Assembly: GCA_012965445.1 (NCBI GenBank)
Contig: DTSJ01000261.1
Coordinates: forward strand, 574 to 10,338
Reading direction: 5' to 3'
DNA from: Candidatus Hydrogenedentota bacterium
Lineage (GTDB): Bacteria; Hydrogenedentota; Hydrogenedentia; Hydrogenedentiales; GCA-2746185
DNA length: 9,765 bases
Positions within the stretch are counted from its first letter, which is position 1. Each line of letters begins with the position of its first letter. Both the position numbers and the translations under genes were made by a program. The notes beneath the pieces are model-generated. The model worked only from the letters and a program-made list of their open reading frames with translations. It made no database searches and was not told where the DNA came from. Positions 1-7,185 of this stretch are shown here, in pieces.

Positions 1-1
1 A

Positions 2-718
2 ATAGCAACCGCATTGCGTGAGCGCATCCTCACCGGGGAATGGGAGGGCGGCGAACGACTCCCAACCGAGAAAAGTCTTTGCGAGCAATTCCATACCTCC
101 CGCATTACGGTTCGCCATGCTCTCAAGATTCTGGAGGAAGAAAAACTCGTGCAGCGGCGACAGGGTTCAGGGACTTTTGTAAGTGCAAATCCCGTTCGCA
201 AGGTGCCGCTCGTGAATACAGATTTCTTTGGCAGCATTGAGACTCATGCGCCTGAATTGGTGCGCCGGGTAGAGTCATCGCGACGCACAGTCGCCTCGCC
301 AGATGTCGTGGAGGCGTTGCACTTGCTTCCGAGTGAGTCGATTCTGGAAGCCGTACGCGTAGATACGTTGCGCGGCGAATGTGTGGCGACTGATCGCGCG
401 TATCTGGTCGAGCGCTTCACGCACAATCTCAACGCAACGGATCTAGCCGAAGTGGATTTTCTCTCACGCTGGGAAAAGGCGCAGCACATTGAGTTGGATT
501 ATTGCTCGCAGTCTATCGAGGCCGTTCGGTCAGATAAATCGGTGGCGGGATTGTTGGGCGTACGAACCGGAACCCCTGTGCTGAAAGAAACGAACATCGT
601 GTATCTATCGCGCGGAACGCCTGCAGGTCTATTCATAACCTTTTATCGATCCGACGTGTTTCGGTTTGAGGCCACGGTAGATTTCAAGGCACGTCGCCGG
701 ATAGCGCGTCTTGCATGA
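2..718 (+). CDS. GntR-family transcriptional regulator with UTRA effector domain (5' end cut by window edge)
   Basis: A DNA-binding repressor or activator of the HutC/NagR type within the GntR family. The reading frame is open to the left edge (I-A-T-A before the first TTG at 14), and these residues match the family N-terminus (QIAxALRERI), so the true start lies outside and about ten residues are missing. The winged helix covers roughly the first 75 residues: LRERILTGEW, GERLPTEKSL, recognition helix SRITVRHAL, wing RRQGSGTF. The remainder, ending in a stretch like DYCSQSIEAVRSD then GTPVLKE and FYRSDVF, is a UTRA ligand-binding domain. As first gene, overlapping the deacetylase by four bases (ATGA), it probably controls this operon and itself in response to a pathway intermediate; family precedents bind GlcNAc-6-P, GlcN-6-P or urocanate. 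Its promoter and operator are upstream of the window. The family is certain; the effector is unknown. Confidence 0.93.
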   Translation: MATALRERILTGEWEGGERLPTEKSLCEQFHTSRITVRHALKILEEEKLVQRRQGSGTFVSANPVRKVPLVNTDFFGSIETHAPELVRRVESSRRTVASPDVVEALHLLPSESILEAVRVDTLRGECVATDRAYLVERFTHNLNATDLAEVDFLSRWEKAQHIELDYCSQSIEAVRSDKSVAGLLGVRTGTPVLKETNIVYLSRGTPAGLFITFYRSDVFRFEATVDFKARRRIARLA

Positions 719-1917
719 GTACACTCCTCATTCATAACGTGAAATGGGTCCGACCGGGCATCGGTATAGAGTGGGGATATGTGCGATTCCTCGATGGAAA
801 AATCATGGAGGTTTGCGCGGACGAGCCGAATTTTACCGAAGCCGACGATCGACTCGATGGTAACGGAAATCTTCTAACACCGGGGCTGATCGATCTCCAT
901 ACTCACGGCGTTCACACCTTTTGCTACGATAACGGTCCGGAAGACCTACGGGCTGCCGCTGCAATCCTTCCGCGATACGGCGTAACGGGAGTCGTTCCGA
1001 CTGTAGTACCGAAACTGGGCGAAAAACAACTAAGTGCATTGAGCGAATTATCCGCAGCTGTCTCGGATGTACACGGTGCAACGGTCGTGGGAATTCATCT
1101 GGAAGGACCCTTCGTAGCTGTGACCGGTGCTGCGTGTGAGACCTGTGACGGCGACGTCGTGTTGTTGGATGAGATGCTAGATGCCTGCGCCGGACGCGCG
1201 ATAGTAATGTCGATCGCACCTGAAGTCACGAATGTCATCCCGGTCATCGAGCGATTAGTCGAGCGTGGTATCACTCCGTTTATTACCCATACGCGGGCGA
1301 GCGTTGAACAGACCTTGAGGGCTATCGACGCTGGCGCCCGTCATGCAACGCATCTCTACGATGTATTCCCAGTGCCTGAAGAAACGGATCCCGGCGTGCG
1401 TCCGGTGGGCGTCGTCGAGACCGTGTTGGGCGACTCACGGGCGACATGTGACTTCATCTGTGACGGCATTCATGTACATCCGATGGCAATCCGTGCTGCG
1501 GTCGCGGCGAAGGGTTGGCAGGGTGTTTCGCTGATTACGGATGCATCTTTCGGGGCGGGATTACCTCCGGGTGAATATGACACGCCGTGGGGTTATCCGG
1601 TTCGTATTGAACCTGGCGGCGCGCCGCGGATTGCGGCCCCTGATCATCCGATGGTTGGAGGACTCGCCGGGAGCGCGTTGACAATGAACGATGGAATTTC
1701 CAATCTAATGGAGTGGCTGGATTTGCCTGAGGAACAGATTTGGGCGATGGGTACGTGTACTCCCGCGACGGTGATCGGCGAAACGAGAAAAGGGGTATTG
1801 GAACCCGGAGCGGACGCGGATCTGGTACTTTGGGAAAAACATGACGGAAAACTTCGACCGTTGCGAACGTGGACGGCAGGGCTGAGTGTATACGACATCG
1901 AAGAAGAAGGAGAATGA
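715..1917 (+). CDS. NagA-like N-acetyl amino-sugar deacetylase (amidohydrolase superfamily)
   Basis: A metal-dependent hydrolase expected to remove the N-acetyl group from an amino sugar in the cytoplasm. At 400 aa it is close to the 382 aa of E. coli NagA. Visible motifs: HxH after strand 1 (H62, H64 in LIDLHTHG), metal ligand E130 in HLEGPF, H192, H213 in THLY, H253 in DGIHV, and catalytic D276 in ITDAS; a small beta domain is formed by both ends. Catalytic and metal residues are therefore intact. By motif alignment, the residues that contact the substrate phosphate in E. coli NagA (Asn219, Ala220, Arg227) correspond here to D216, V217 and T224, and the usual KKGAH segment after LEGPF is replaced by a cysteine-containing stretch. 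The substrate may thus not be GlcNAc-6-phosphate, so no symbol is given. The start is the ATG overlapping the regulator's stop; there is no strong Shine-Dalgarno site, so translation is probably coupled. Confidence 0.88.
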   Translation: MSTLLIHNVKWVRPGIGIEWGYVRFLDGKIMEVCADEPNFTEADDRLDGNGNLLTPGLIDLHTHGVHTFCYDNGPEDLRAAAAILPRYGVTGVVPTVVPKLGEKQLSALSELSAAVSDVHGATVVGIHLEGPFVAVTGAACETCDGDVVLLDEMLDACAGRAIVMSIAPEVTNVIPVIERLVERGITPFITHTRASVEQTLRAIDAGARHATHLYDVFPVPEETDPGVRPVGVVETVLGDSRATCDFICDGIHVHPMAIRAAVAAKGWQGVSLITDASFGAGLPPGEYDTPWGYPVRIEPGGAPRIAAPDHPMVGGLAGSALTMNDGISNLMEWLDLPEEQIWAMGTCTPATVIGETRKGVLEPGADADLVLWEKHDGKLRPLRTWTAGLSVYDIEEEGE

Positions 1918-1923
1918 GACAGC

Positions 1924-2856
1924 ATGTCTACGTTTAAGTATCAACCCGCGCTGAGCGTGCCATTTCGAGATACGGAAGTGCTGGAGCGCGTCAGGAACAT
2001 TAAGCGCGAGGATATCGAGACCCACGCAAATCCGGATTTCAAAATTACGGTGATTCCTGACGAAGATCTGGTATTCATGTGGCTCTTCGATATTTTCAAT
2101 CGTATTAAGACCGCTTCGGACGAAGGTCGGAAATGTGTGTTGATCATGCCGCAGCCGTGGCCGGGATACCGATGGGTGGCGCAGCTGATCAACCAGTGCC
2201 GCGTGGACTGTAAAAATCTGTTCACTTTTAATATGGATGAATACGCGAACGAAGACGGTGTTGCTGCGCCTGAAACATGGGAGCACGGATTCATGTATTC
2301 CATGCTCAAGCATTTTTATAACGAGATCGATCCGGAATTGCGCCCCCCGCGCGAGCAGGTGCTTGGGCCAAACGATCTGAATATCGATGACTACGGGAAA
2401 ATGATCGCGGATTTGGGCGGTGCGGATTGCTGCTACAGTGGGCCGGGCTGGACGGGACATCTGGCGTTTATTGAACCGGATTGCCCTGAGTATGCAGCGG
2501 AATTGGATGAGTGGAGGCAGATGGGGCCGAGAATCGTTACGTTGAGCCCCTACACCATCGCGCAGAATTCGCTTCACGGAAGCTTCGGCATGAGTGGCGA
2601 TTTGGCCCAGGTGCCACCTAAAGCCGCGACGATTGGTCCAGCCGAAGTCATCGGTGCGAAACATCGTATCGACATGCATTCTATTAGCGTGGACGGATCG
2701 TTCACTTCCTGGCAGCGTCTCATTACGCGGCTGTGTCTGCACGGTCCGGTTACGCCCAAGGTCCCAACGTCGATCCATCAGGAGCTTCGCACCGATTGTT
2801 GGGTGTCGGAAACGGTCGCGGCGAACATTGAACCGAAATGGGACAAAGGCTACTAA
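1924..2856 (+). CDS. NagB-like sugar isomerase/deaminase homologue with altered phosphate site
   Basis: Belongs to the glucosamine-6-phosphate deaminase / 6-phosphogluconolactonase fold family. It is recognised by FNMDEY (residues 102-107, holding D105, equivalent to catalytic Asp72 of E. coli NagB) and by GPGWTGHLAFIEP (173-185), which matches GVGNDGHIAFNEP. H179 and E184 match His143 and Glu148, but Asp141 of the triad is threonine (T177). The phosphate loop LPTGGTP is replaced by MPQPWPG (75-81), Arg172 aligns with L217, and Lys208 aligns with or beside Q264/R265. The protein is 310 aa against 266 aa in E. coli, with an N-terminal extension of about 30 residues and a short insert after E184. 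It may isomerise or deaminate a different, perhaps unphosphorylated, amino sugar, or may have another activity. AAGGAG at 1907-1912 precedes the ATG by 11 bases. Homology is strong; the reaction is uncertain. Confidence 0.8.
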   Translation: MSTFKYQPALSVPFRDTEVLERVRNIKREDIETHANPDFKITVIPDEDLVFMWLFDIFNRIKTASDEGRKCVLIMPQPWPGYRWVAQLINQCRVDCKNLFTFNMDEYANEDGVAAPETWEHGFMYSMLKHFYNEIDPELRPPREQVLGPNDLNIDDYGKMIADLGGADCCYSGPGWTGHLAFIEPDCPEYAAELDEWRQMGPRIVTLSPYTIAQNSLHGSFGMSGDLAQVPPKAATIGPAEVIGAKHRIDMHSISVDGSFTSWQRLITRLCLHGPVTPKVPTSIHQELRTDCWVSETVAANIEPKWDKGY

Positions 2857-2886
2857 GCCGAAATTGAAAACAACCCTTTAGTAATC

Positions 2887-2892
2887 AAGGAT
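2887..2892 (+). promoter_or_regulatory. Shine-Dalgarno AAGGAT in the longest intergenic gap
   Basis: It lies in the AT-rich 43-base gap (2857-2899), seven bases before the aminotransferase ATG. I see no hairpin or convincing -35/-10 promoter pair in this gap, so it looks like an ordinary ribosome site inside the transcript. Confidence 0.65.
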
Positions 2893-2899
2893 AATTATA

Positions 2900-4273
2900 A
2901 TGGCAACACCTTTTTCAACGCTCGACTGGGCGAAAGTGGACCTGGACGTAACTCCGAAGATCGACGTTCCGCCTCCGGGCCCGAAGTCTCAGGACTACCA
3001 CACCCGATGCTCCAAATATTTCAAAGGCCTGAGTGGTCAGGTCAAATTGTTTCCAGTTACCTTCGAGTCCGGAAATGGATGTACGCTCAGGGATGTTGAT
3101 GGAAATGAGTACATCGATTTTTCGTCGGGCATTTATGTGACGACGCTGGGGCATTGTCATCCGAAAATAAGTGAAGCGATCGCGAAACACGCTAGTAACC
3201 TGATGAACGCTCACGACTTTACTACGCCGATTAAGACGCATCTGGTGGAGAAGCTGGCCGAAATTTTGCCGGGCGACTTGAACGGTTTCCAGTTTTACGA
3301 CTCCGGCACGACGGCGGTGGAGGCAGGAATGCGGGTAATGCGTGCGGCGACGGGTAAAAACGAAATGCTCTCCTGCTTCTATGATTACCACGGGAAGACT
3401 TACGGATCTGTGTCACTCGGGCATGTGCGCTCCTCGGTATACGGGGCCGTGCGCGCGCCGGGCATGCACATGGTACCTCGGCCTGATGTCTATCGTCCAA
3501 TGTGGGAGAAGGACGATGGTACGATTGATACAGACCAGTACATCTCGTTTTACCGCGAGTACATTTCAAAAGGAACTGTCGGCGATGTCGCTGGATTTGT
3601 GTTGGAACCCATCCAGGGCTGGGGCGGTACGATTATGCCGCCCGATGATTTTTTCCCGAAGGTGCGCGCGCTCTGTGATGAACTCGGCATCCTTCTGATG
3701 ATGGACGAAGTACTTACCAGCTGGGGTCGCACGGGAAAGTGGCTGTGCTCCGAGCATTGGGACGTGATCCCCGACGTCGTGACGATTGGAAAAGGGTTTG
3801 GGAACGGTTTTCCGGTTACATGCGTGGCGGTGCGCGATGAGTATAAGGAAAGTTTCGAGTCGATATCGGCATCGAGCAGCTATGGGGGGAATCCGATGGC
3901 ATGTGCAGCTGCGCTAGCGTCGACGGAAGTGATCGAGGAAGAGAATCTTCTCAATCATGCTGTGCGTTTGGGTGAAATCGCCATGAAGCGCATGGAGAAA
4001 ATGAAAGCCGAACATAAAATAGTAGGCGACGTGCGGGCGAAGGGTTGTCTCATGGGCATTGAGCTTGTGAAAGATAAAGCCACGAAGGAGCCCCTGGACG
4101 CGGCGGGTGAATTGGTTTATCAAAAAGCGTTCGCAAAAGGACTGGCCTGGATTCCTGCCGGACACATTCTGCGAATGAGTCCGCCCATTGTGATGGACGA
4201 AGACACGCTGCTCAAAGGACTCGATATGATCGATGAAGCCATCGGCGAAGTCGAAAAGGAACTACTGTCATGA
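2900..4273 (+). CDS. Class III (fold type I) PLP-dependent aminotransferase
   Basis: A 457 aa cytosolic enzyme of the omega-amino acid / GABA / acetylornithine aminotransferase class, moving an amino group between a keto compound and an amine donor through pyridoxal phosphate. Visible residues: YDSGTTAVEAGMR (133-145, phosphate-binding turn), YHGKT (163-167, His-Gly stacking on the cofactor), LEPIQGWGG (235-243), D269 in MMDEV (pairs with the pyridine nitrogen), K298 in TIGKGFGNGFP (Schiff base), YGGNPMA (328-334), and R425 in ILRMSPP (usual alpha-carboxylate arginine). All key residues are present and the length is normal. A 30-residue proline-rich N-terminal lead (PPPGPKS) precedes the fold. 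AAGGAT at 2887-2892 lies seven bases before ATG. In this operon it may transaminate an amino-sugar derivative or recycle an amino donor; the class covers many substrates and sequence alone does not choose. Confidence 0.93.
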   Translation: MATPFSTLDWAKVDLDVTPKIDVPPPGPKSQDYHTRCSKYFKGLSGQVKLFPVTFESGNGCTLRDVDGNEYIDFSSGIYVTTLGHCHPKISEAIAKHASNLMNAHDFTTPIKTHLVEKLAEILPGDLNGFQFYDSGTTAVEAGMRVMRAATGKNEMLSCFYDYHGKTYGSVSLGHVRSSVYGAVRAPGMHMVPRPDVYRPMWEKDDGTIDTDQYISFYREYISKGTVGDVAGFVLEPIQGWGGTIMPPDDFFPKVRALCDELGILLMMDEVLTSWGRTGKWLCSEHWDVIPDVVTIGKGFGNGFPVTCVAVRDEYKESFESISASSSYGGNPMACAAALASTEVIEEENLLNHAVRLGEIAMKRMEKMKAEHKIVGDVRAKGCLMGIELVKDKATKEPLDAAGELVYQKAFAKGLAWIPAGHILRMSPPIVMDEDTLLKGLDMIDEAIGEVEKELLS

Positions 4274-5415
4274 GTGAGAAAACGTACGGTGTGGCGATAG
4301 TGGGCTTCGGGTTCATGGGCAAGACACACAGCTATGCGTACAATACAATTCCATATTATTATGGTGCCTCACCGATTAAGACGACGATGAAAGCGGTAGT
4401 CGTTCGACGTGAGGAGACCATCGAAGAAGCGATTGCACTAGCGGGATTCGAATTCGGTACCACTCGATTGGAAGACGTCCTGGAGCGAGACGACATTGAC
4501 ATCATACACATCTGCACGCCGAACGTGCTCCATCGCGATCAGATTATCCAGGCGTTGCAGGCGGGGAAGCATATCTATTGCGATAAGCCCGTCGCGAGCA
4601 GCTATGAAGATTGTAAATCCATCCTCGCCGCGTTGGATGATGTCCCGAGTGACCTCGTGACGCAGGTCGCGCTGCAGTATCGATTCTATCCCTGCACAAT
4701 GCGCGCGCGGCAATTGATTGACGACGGGAGACTTGGGAAAATCTATAGTTTTCGAGCGACTTATCTGCACTCCAGTTCTATTGACCCCGATAAACCTTTG
4801 AAATGGAAATTAGACAAGACACAGGGCGGCGGAGGAGTCTTGTATGACCTGGGTTCGCATGTGCTGGACCTCATGCATTTTTTAATCGGACCTTTCGGAA
4901 GTGTTTTCGCCGATACGCACACGGCGATTCAGCAGCGCAAACATCCTGAAACGGGCGAGCTAAAGGATGTCGAGACGGACGACTTGGCGATCATGTTGTT
5001 GCGCACGCAAAACGGTGCTTTGGGCAGTATCGAGGCCTCGAAAATCGCGACCGGCACAAACGACGAATTGCGCCTCGAAATTCACGGCGAAAAAGGCGCG
5101 ATACGCTTGAATCTCATGGATCCAAACTGGGTCGAGCTGTACGAAGTTGGCGATACATCCGAGCCCATCGGCGGAGATCGCGGATTCACGAAAATCGAGA
5201 CCGTCGGCCGTTATCCAGCGCCCGGGGGTGCTTTCCCAGCGCCGACTTTGAATGTAGGATGGCTACGTTCCCACGTCGCATGTCTGCACAATTTCTTGTC
5301 CGCAATTGGCGGCGAAGCAACGGCCCAGCCTACCCTTCGCGAGGCATCGGAAATTCAGCGAATAATGGATGCCGCGTATACCTCTGCTGAACGTGGCGGA
5401 TGGGAGACCTTGTAG
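4270..5415 (+). CDS. Gfo/Idh/MocA-family NAD(P)-dependent sugar oxidoreductase (first of three)
   Basis: A 381 aa dehydrogenase of the kind that oxidises a ring or chain hydroxyl of a sugar, cyclitol or sugar acid. The N-terminal Rossmann domain carries VGFGFMGKTH (11-20), then HICTPN (80-85) and the DKP motif (105-107) with the lysine expected at the active site. The C-terminal domain carries GGGGVLYDLGSHVLDLMH (186-203), whose D193 and H197 are the family's catalytic Asp/His pair. The length is normal for the larger members, such as myo-inositol dehydrogenase-like or glucose-6-dehydrogenase-like proteins. The ATG overlaps the aminotransferase stop by four bases, with AAGGA at 4256-4260. Being coupled to the aminotransferase suggests it may supply that enzyme's keto-sugar, or act on its product (inference). 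No cofactor-preference call is made. Confidence 0.92.
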   Translation: MSEKTYGVAIVGFGFMGKTHSYAYNTIPYYYGASPIKTTMKAVVVRREETIEEAIALAGFEFGTTRLEDVLERDDIDIIHICTPNVLHRDQIIQALQAGKHIYCDKPVASSYEDCKSILAALDDVPSDLVTQVALQYRFYPCTMRARQLIDDGRLGKIYSFRATYLHSSSIDPDKPLKWKLDKTQGGGGVLYDLGSHVLDLMHFLIGPFGSVFADTHTAIQQRKHPETGELKDVETDDLAIMLLRTQNGALGSIEASKIATGTNDELRLEIHGEKGAIRLNLMDPNWVELYEVGDTSEPIGGDRGFTKIETVGRYPAPGGAFPAPTLNVGWLRSHVACLHNFLSAIGGEATAQPTLREASEIQRIMDAAYTSAERGGWETL

Positions 5416-5430
5416 AATGCGCGTGTCGAG

Positions 5431-5435
5431 AGGAG
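5431..5435 (+). promoter_or_regulatory. Shine-Dalgarno AGGAG deciding the start of the second oxidoreductase
   Basis: AGGAG lies seven bases before the ATG at 5443 and only one base before the in-frame TTG at 5437, so it supports the ATG as the start. Confidence 0.8.
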
Positions 5436-5442
5436 ATTGCTG

Positions 5443-6432
5443 ATGCATCGTGTGCTGCTCGTCGGAGCGGGATCGATAGGCGACCGCCATGCCCGCTGCT
5501 TTTTATCCACGGGACGCGCGGAAGTTGGGGTATGCGAACTTTCAGACGCTACACGCGAAAGCATCGCTGGGCGATACGATTTTTGCGGGATCTATACGTC
5601 TTTGGACTCAGCCCTCCAGGAATCCTGGGACGCAGCCGTAGTGGCGACCCCTGCGCACACACACATTCCAATAGCCCTTGAACTGGCTCGGTCGGGAATT
5701 CATCTACTGATCGAAAAACCTCTGTCAACTTCCATGGACAGAGTAATCGACTTGCTGTCAGAAGTCGATGCTCAGGGACTCACCGCGGGCGTCGGATACA
5801 GTCACCGAGCGAATCCCGCAGCGTACGCCATGAAAGAAGCCATCGATGAAAAGCGCTTCGGAACTCCCCTTGAATTAAACGTGTCAACTGGACAGTCGTT
5901 TGCGACTTATCGTCCCGGTTACCGCGACGTCTATTTTGCGGATCGCGCTCAGGGCGGCGGGGCAATACAAGATGCGTTGACACACCTGCTGAATCTGGGT
6001 GAATGGTTCGTCGGTCCTATTGATCGCGTCGTGGCGGATGCAACGCACCAGCAACTGGAAGGTGTCACGGTCGAGGATACGGTGCACACACTGGCGCGTC
6101 ATGGGACCGTGCTCGCGAACTACGTGGTGAATCTGTATCAGCAACCAAACGAGTTTTCGGCCACGGTAGTTTGTGAACGCGGCACGGTACGTTACGAGCT
6201 GCACAAGCATCGTTGGCGCTGGATGAATGAGGTGGACGGCGCGTGGAACGATGAGGTTTTCGATATTCCGGATCGAGATGCCGGATATATTCGTCAGGCA
6301 AATGTATTTCTGGATTCTGTCGAAGGGAATGGCGCGCCCCTGTGCACACTCGAAGAAGGTATCCAGACACTCCGGGTAAATCTTGCCGTTTTGTCATCGG
6401 TTGATTCAGAAAAGTGGGAATCCATTTCCTAA
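5443..6432 (+). CDS. Gfo/Idh/MocA-family oxidoreductase (second of three)
   Basis: A 329 aa NAD(P)-dependent oxidoreductase. It has LLVGAGSIGDRHARC (5-19, Rossmann glycines and the family's GxRHA), VATPAHTH (67-74), EKP (91-93, active-site lysine) and GGGAIQDALTHLLNL (171-185) with D177 and H181 as the expected catalytic pair. It is shorter and clearly different in sequence from its upstream neighbour, so this is not a recent tandem duplication. An in-frame TTG at 5437 would leave one base after the AGGAG at 5431-5435; the ATG at 5443 has seven and gives the standard MHRVLLVGAG start, so it is chosen. It probably oxidises or reduces another position of the same pathway sugar. Substrate unknown. 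Confidence 0.9.
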   Translation: MHRVLLVGAGSIGDRHARCFLSTGRAEVGVCELSDATRESIAGRYDFCGIYTSLDSALQESWDAAVVATPAHTHIPIALELARSGIHLLIEKPLSTSMDRVIDLLSEVDAQGLTAGVGYSHRANPAAYAMKEAIDEKRFGTPLELNVSTGQSFATYRPGYRDVYFADRAQGGGAIQDALTHLLNLGEWFVGPIDRVVADATHQQLEGVTVEDTVHTLARHGTVLANYVVNLYQQPNEFSATVVCERGTVRYELHKHRWRWMNEVDGAWNDEVFDIPDRDAGYIRQANVFLDSVEGNGAPLCTLEEGIQTLRVNLAVLSSVDSEKWESIS

Positions 6433-6436
6433 GGAG
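6431..6436 (+). promoter_or_regulatory. Shine-Dalgarno AAGGAG deciding the start of the PhyH-type oxygenase
   Basis: AAGGAG shares its first two bases with the TAA stop of the upstream gene and lies nine bases before the ATG at 6446. It supports that ATG over the in-frame ATG at 6383, which would overlap the upstream gene by 50 bases. Confidence 0.82.
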
Positions 6437-6445
6437 AGGTACAAC

Positions 6446-7153
6446 ATGGATATCGATAGCTTCGCGGAAGAATACGAACGAGACGGCGTTGTCAAAGTGC
6501 CGGAATTGCTCTCTCGCGAGAAAGTCGAAGATATTCGCTGGGCCATTGACGAATATACTAAAAAATGTTTACCGACACTTCCCTCGGGAGACTTCGTGCT
6601 TGAGGCTGACGAGAAAACAGTGCGGAATTTCTGGCGCATGAATGAACATGATCCCTATTTCGCTGATCTCGTAAATGAATTGGGACTCGATACATTGATT
6701 CCTAAACTCGTCCACGGTGAAGCAGTCGTGATGTCGGTCGAATCCTTCAACAAACCTGCGCGCATTGGTTCCGCGGTTCCTCCGCACCAGGACAACGCGT
6801 ACTTTTGCTTCACCCCTCCTGACGCGCTGACGGTCTGGATCGCCATCGATGAAGTTACCGACGATAACGGCCCTATTCACTACATTCGGGGAAGCTATCT
6901 CGAAGGACTTCAGCCCCATATTCCTTCGCAGGTGTCGGGCAATTCGATGGGGCTTGAAAAATCGCTCGCGTGTGACGAATCCTGGGCAGCTCTACTTGAG
7001 CCCGGTGACGCGGTGATTCACCACGCGGAAACGATACATTTCAGCGCCCCGAATACGAGTAAGCAGTCGCGATTGGGTCTACTCGTCGTTTACCGCGGGG
7101 CGCATTGCATCAAGAACGCTGAACTACTGAGCGCTTATCAACGGGGACACTGA
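6446..7153 (+). CDS. Phytanoyl-CoA dioxygenase (PhyH) family Fe(II)/2-oxoglutarate oxygenase
   Basis: A 235 aa non-haem iron oxygenase that would couple 2-oxoglutarate decarboxylation to hydroxylation, or to oxidative loss of a substituent, on a small molecule. The iron facial triad is visible as H114 and D116 in PPHQDNAYF and H198 in HAETIHFSAPNTS; R209 (after KQS) is the expected 2-oxoglutarate-binding arginine. GPIHYIRGS (142-150) is the standard PhyH strand. The N-terminus (FAEEYERDGVVKVPELLS) matches the usual PhyH opening. The frame is open upstream to an ATG at 6383, but the ATG at 6446 has AAGGAG at 6431-6436, overlapping the previous stop codon, and starts where the family does. Bacterial members act on diverse metabolites, so phytanoyl-CoA is unlikely here. 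In a sugar operon, hydroxylation or O-/N-demethylation is possible (inference). Confidence 0.9.
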   Translation: MDIDSFAEEYERDGVVKVPELLSREKVEDIRWAIDEYTKKCLPTLPSGDFVLEADEKTVRNFWRMNEHDPYFADLVNELGLDTLIPKLVHGEAVVMSVESFNKPARIGSAVPPHQDNAYFCFTPPDALTVWIAIDEVTDDNGPIHYIRGSYLEGLQPHIPSQVSGNSMGLEKSLACDESWAALLEPGDAVIHHAETIHFSAPNTSKQSRLGLLVVYRGAHCIKNAELLSAYQRGH

Positions 7154-7185
7154 GTAACGATGAACGCCATTTCTGGAGACACAAA

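Noticed and set aside
1705..2778. Long open frame of 357 codons on the - strand opposite the deacetylase end and the NagB-like gene
   Set aside because: It lies fully antisense to two genes with intact family motifs, has no recognisable domain, and its residue mix (Arg/His/Phe-rich) is typical of a reverse-strand shadow.
715..2856. Plain nagA-nagB operon for GlcNAc-6-phosphate use
   Set aside because: The family assignment holds, but the phosphate-binding residues of both enzymes are changed and the other genes do not fit that pathway, so the standard symbols were withheld.
2857..2899. AT-rich 43-base gap as an internal promoter or terminator
   Set aside because: No inverted repeat with a T-run and no well-spaced -35/-10 pair is visible; the AT-richness is accounted for by a ribosome site region.
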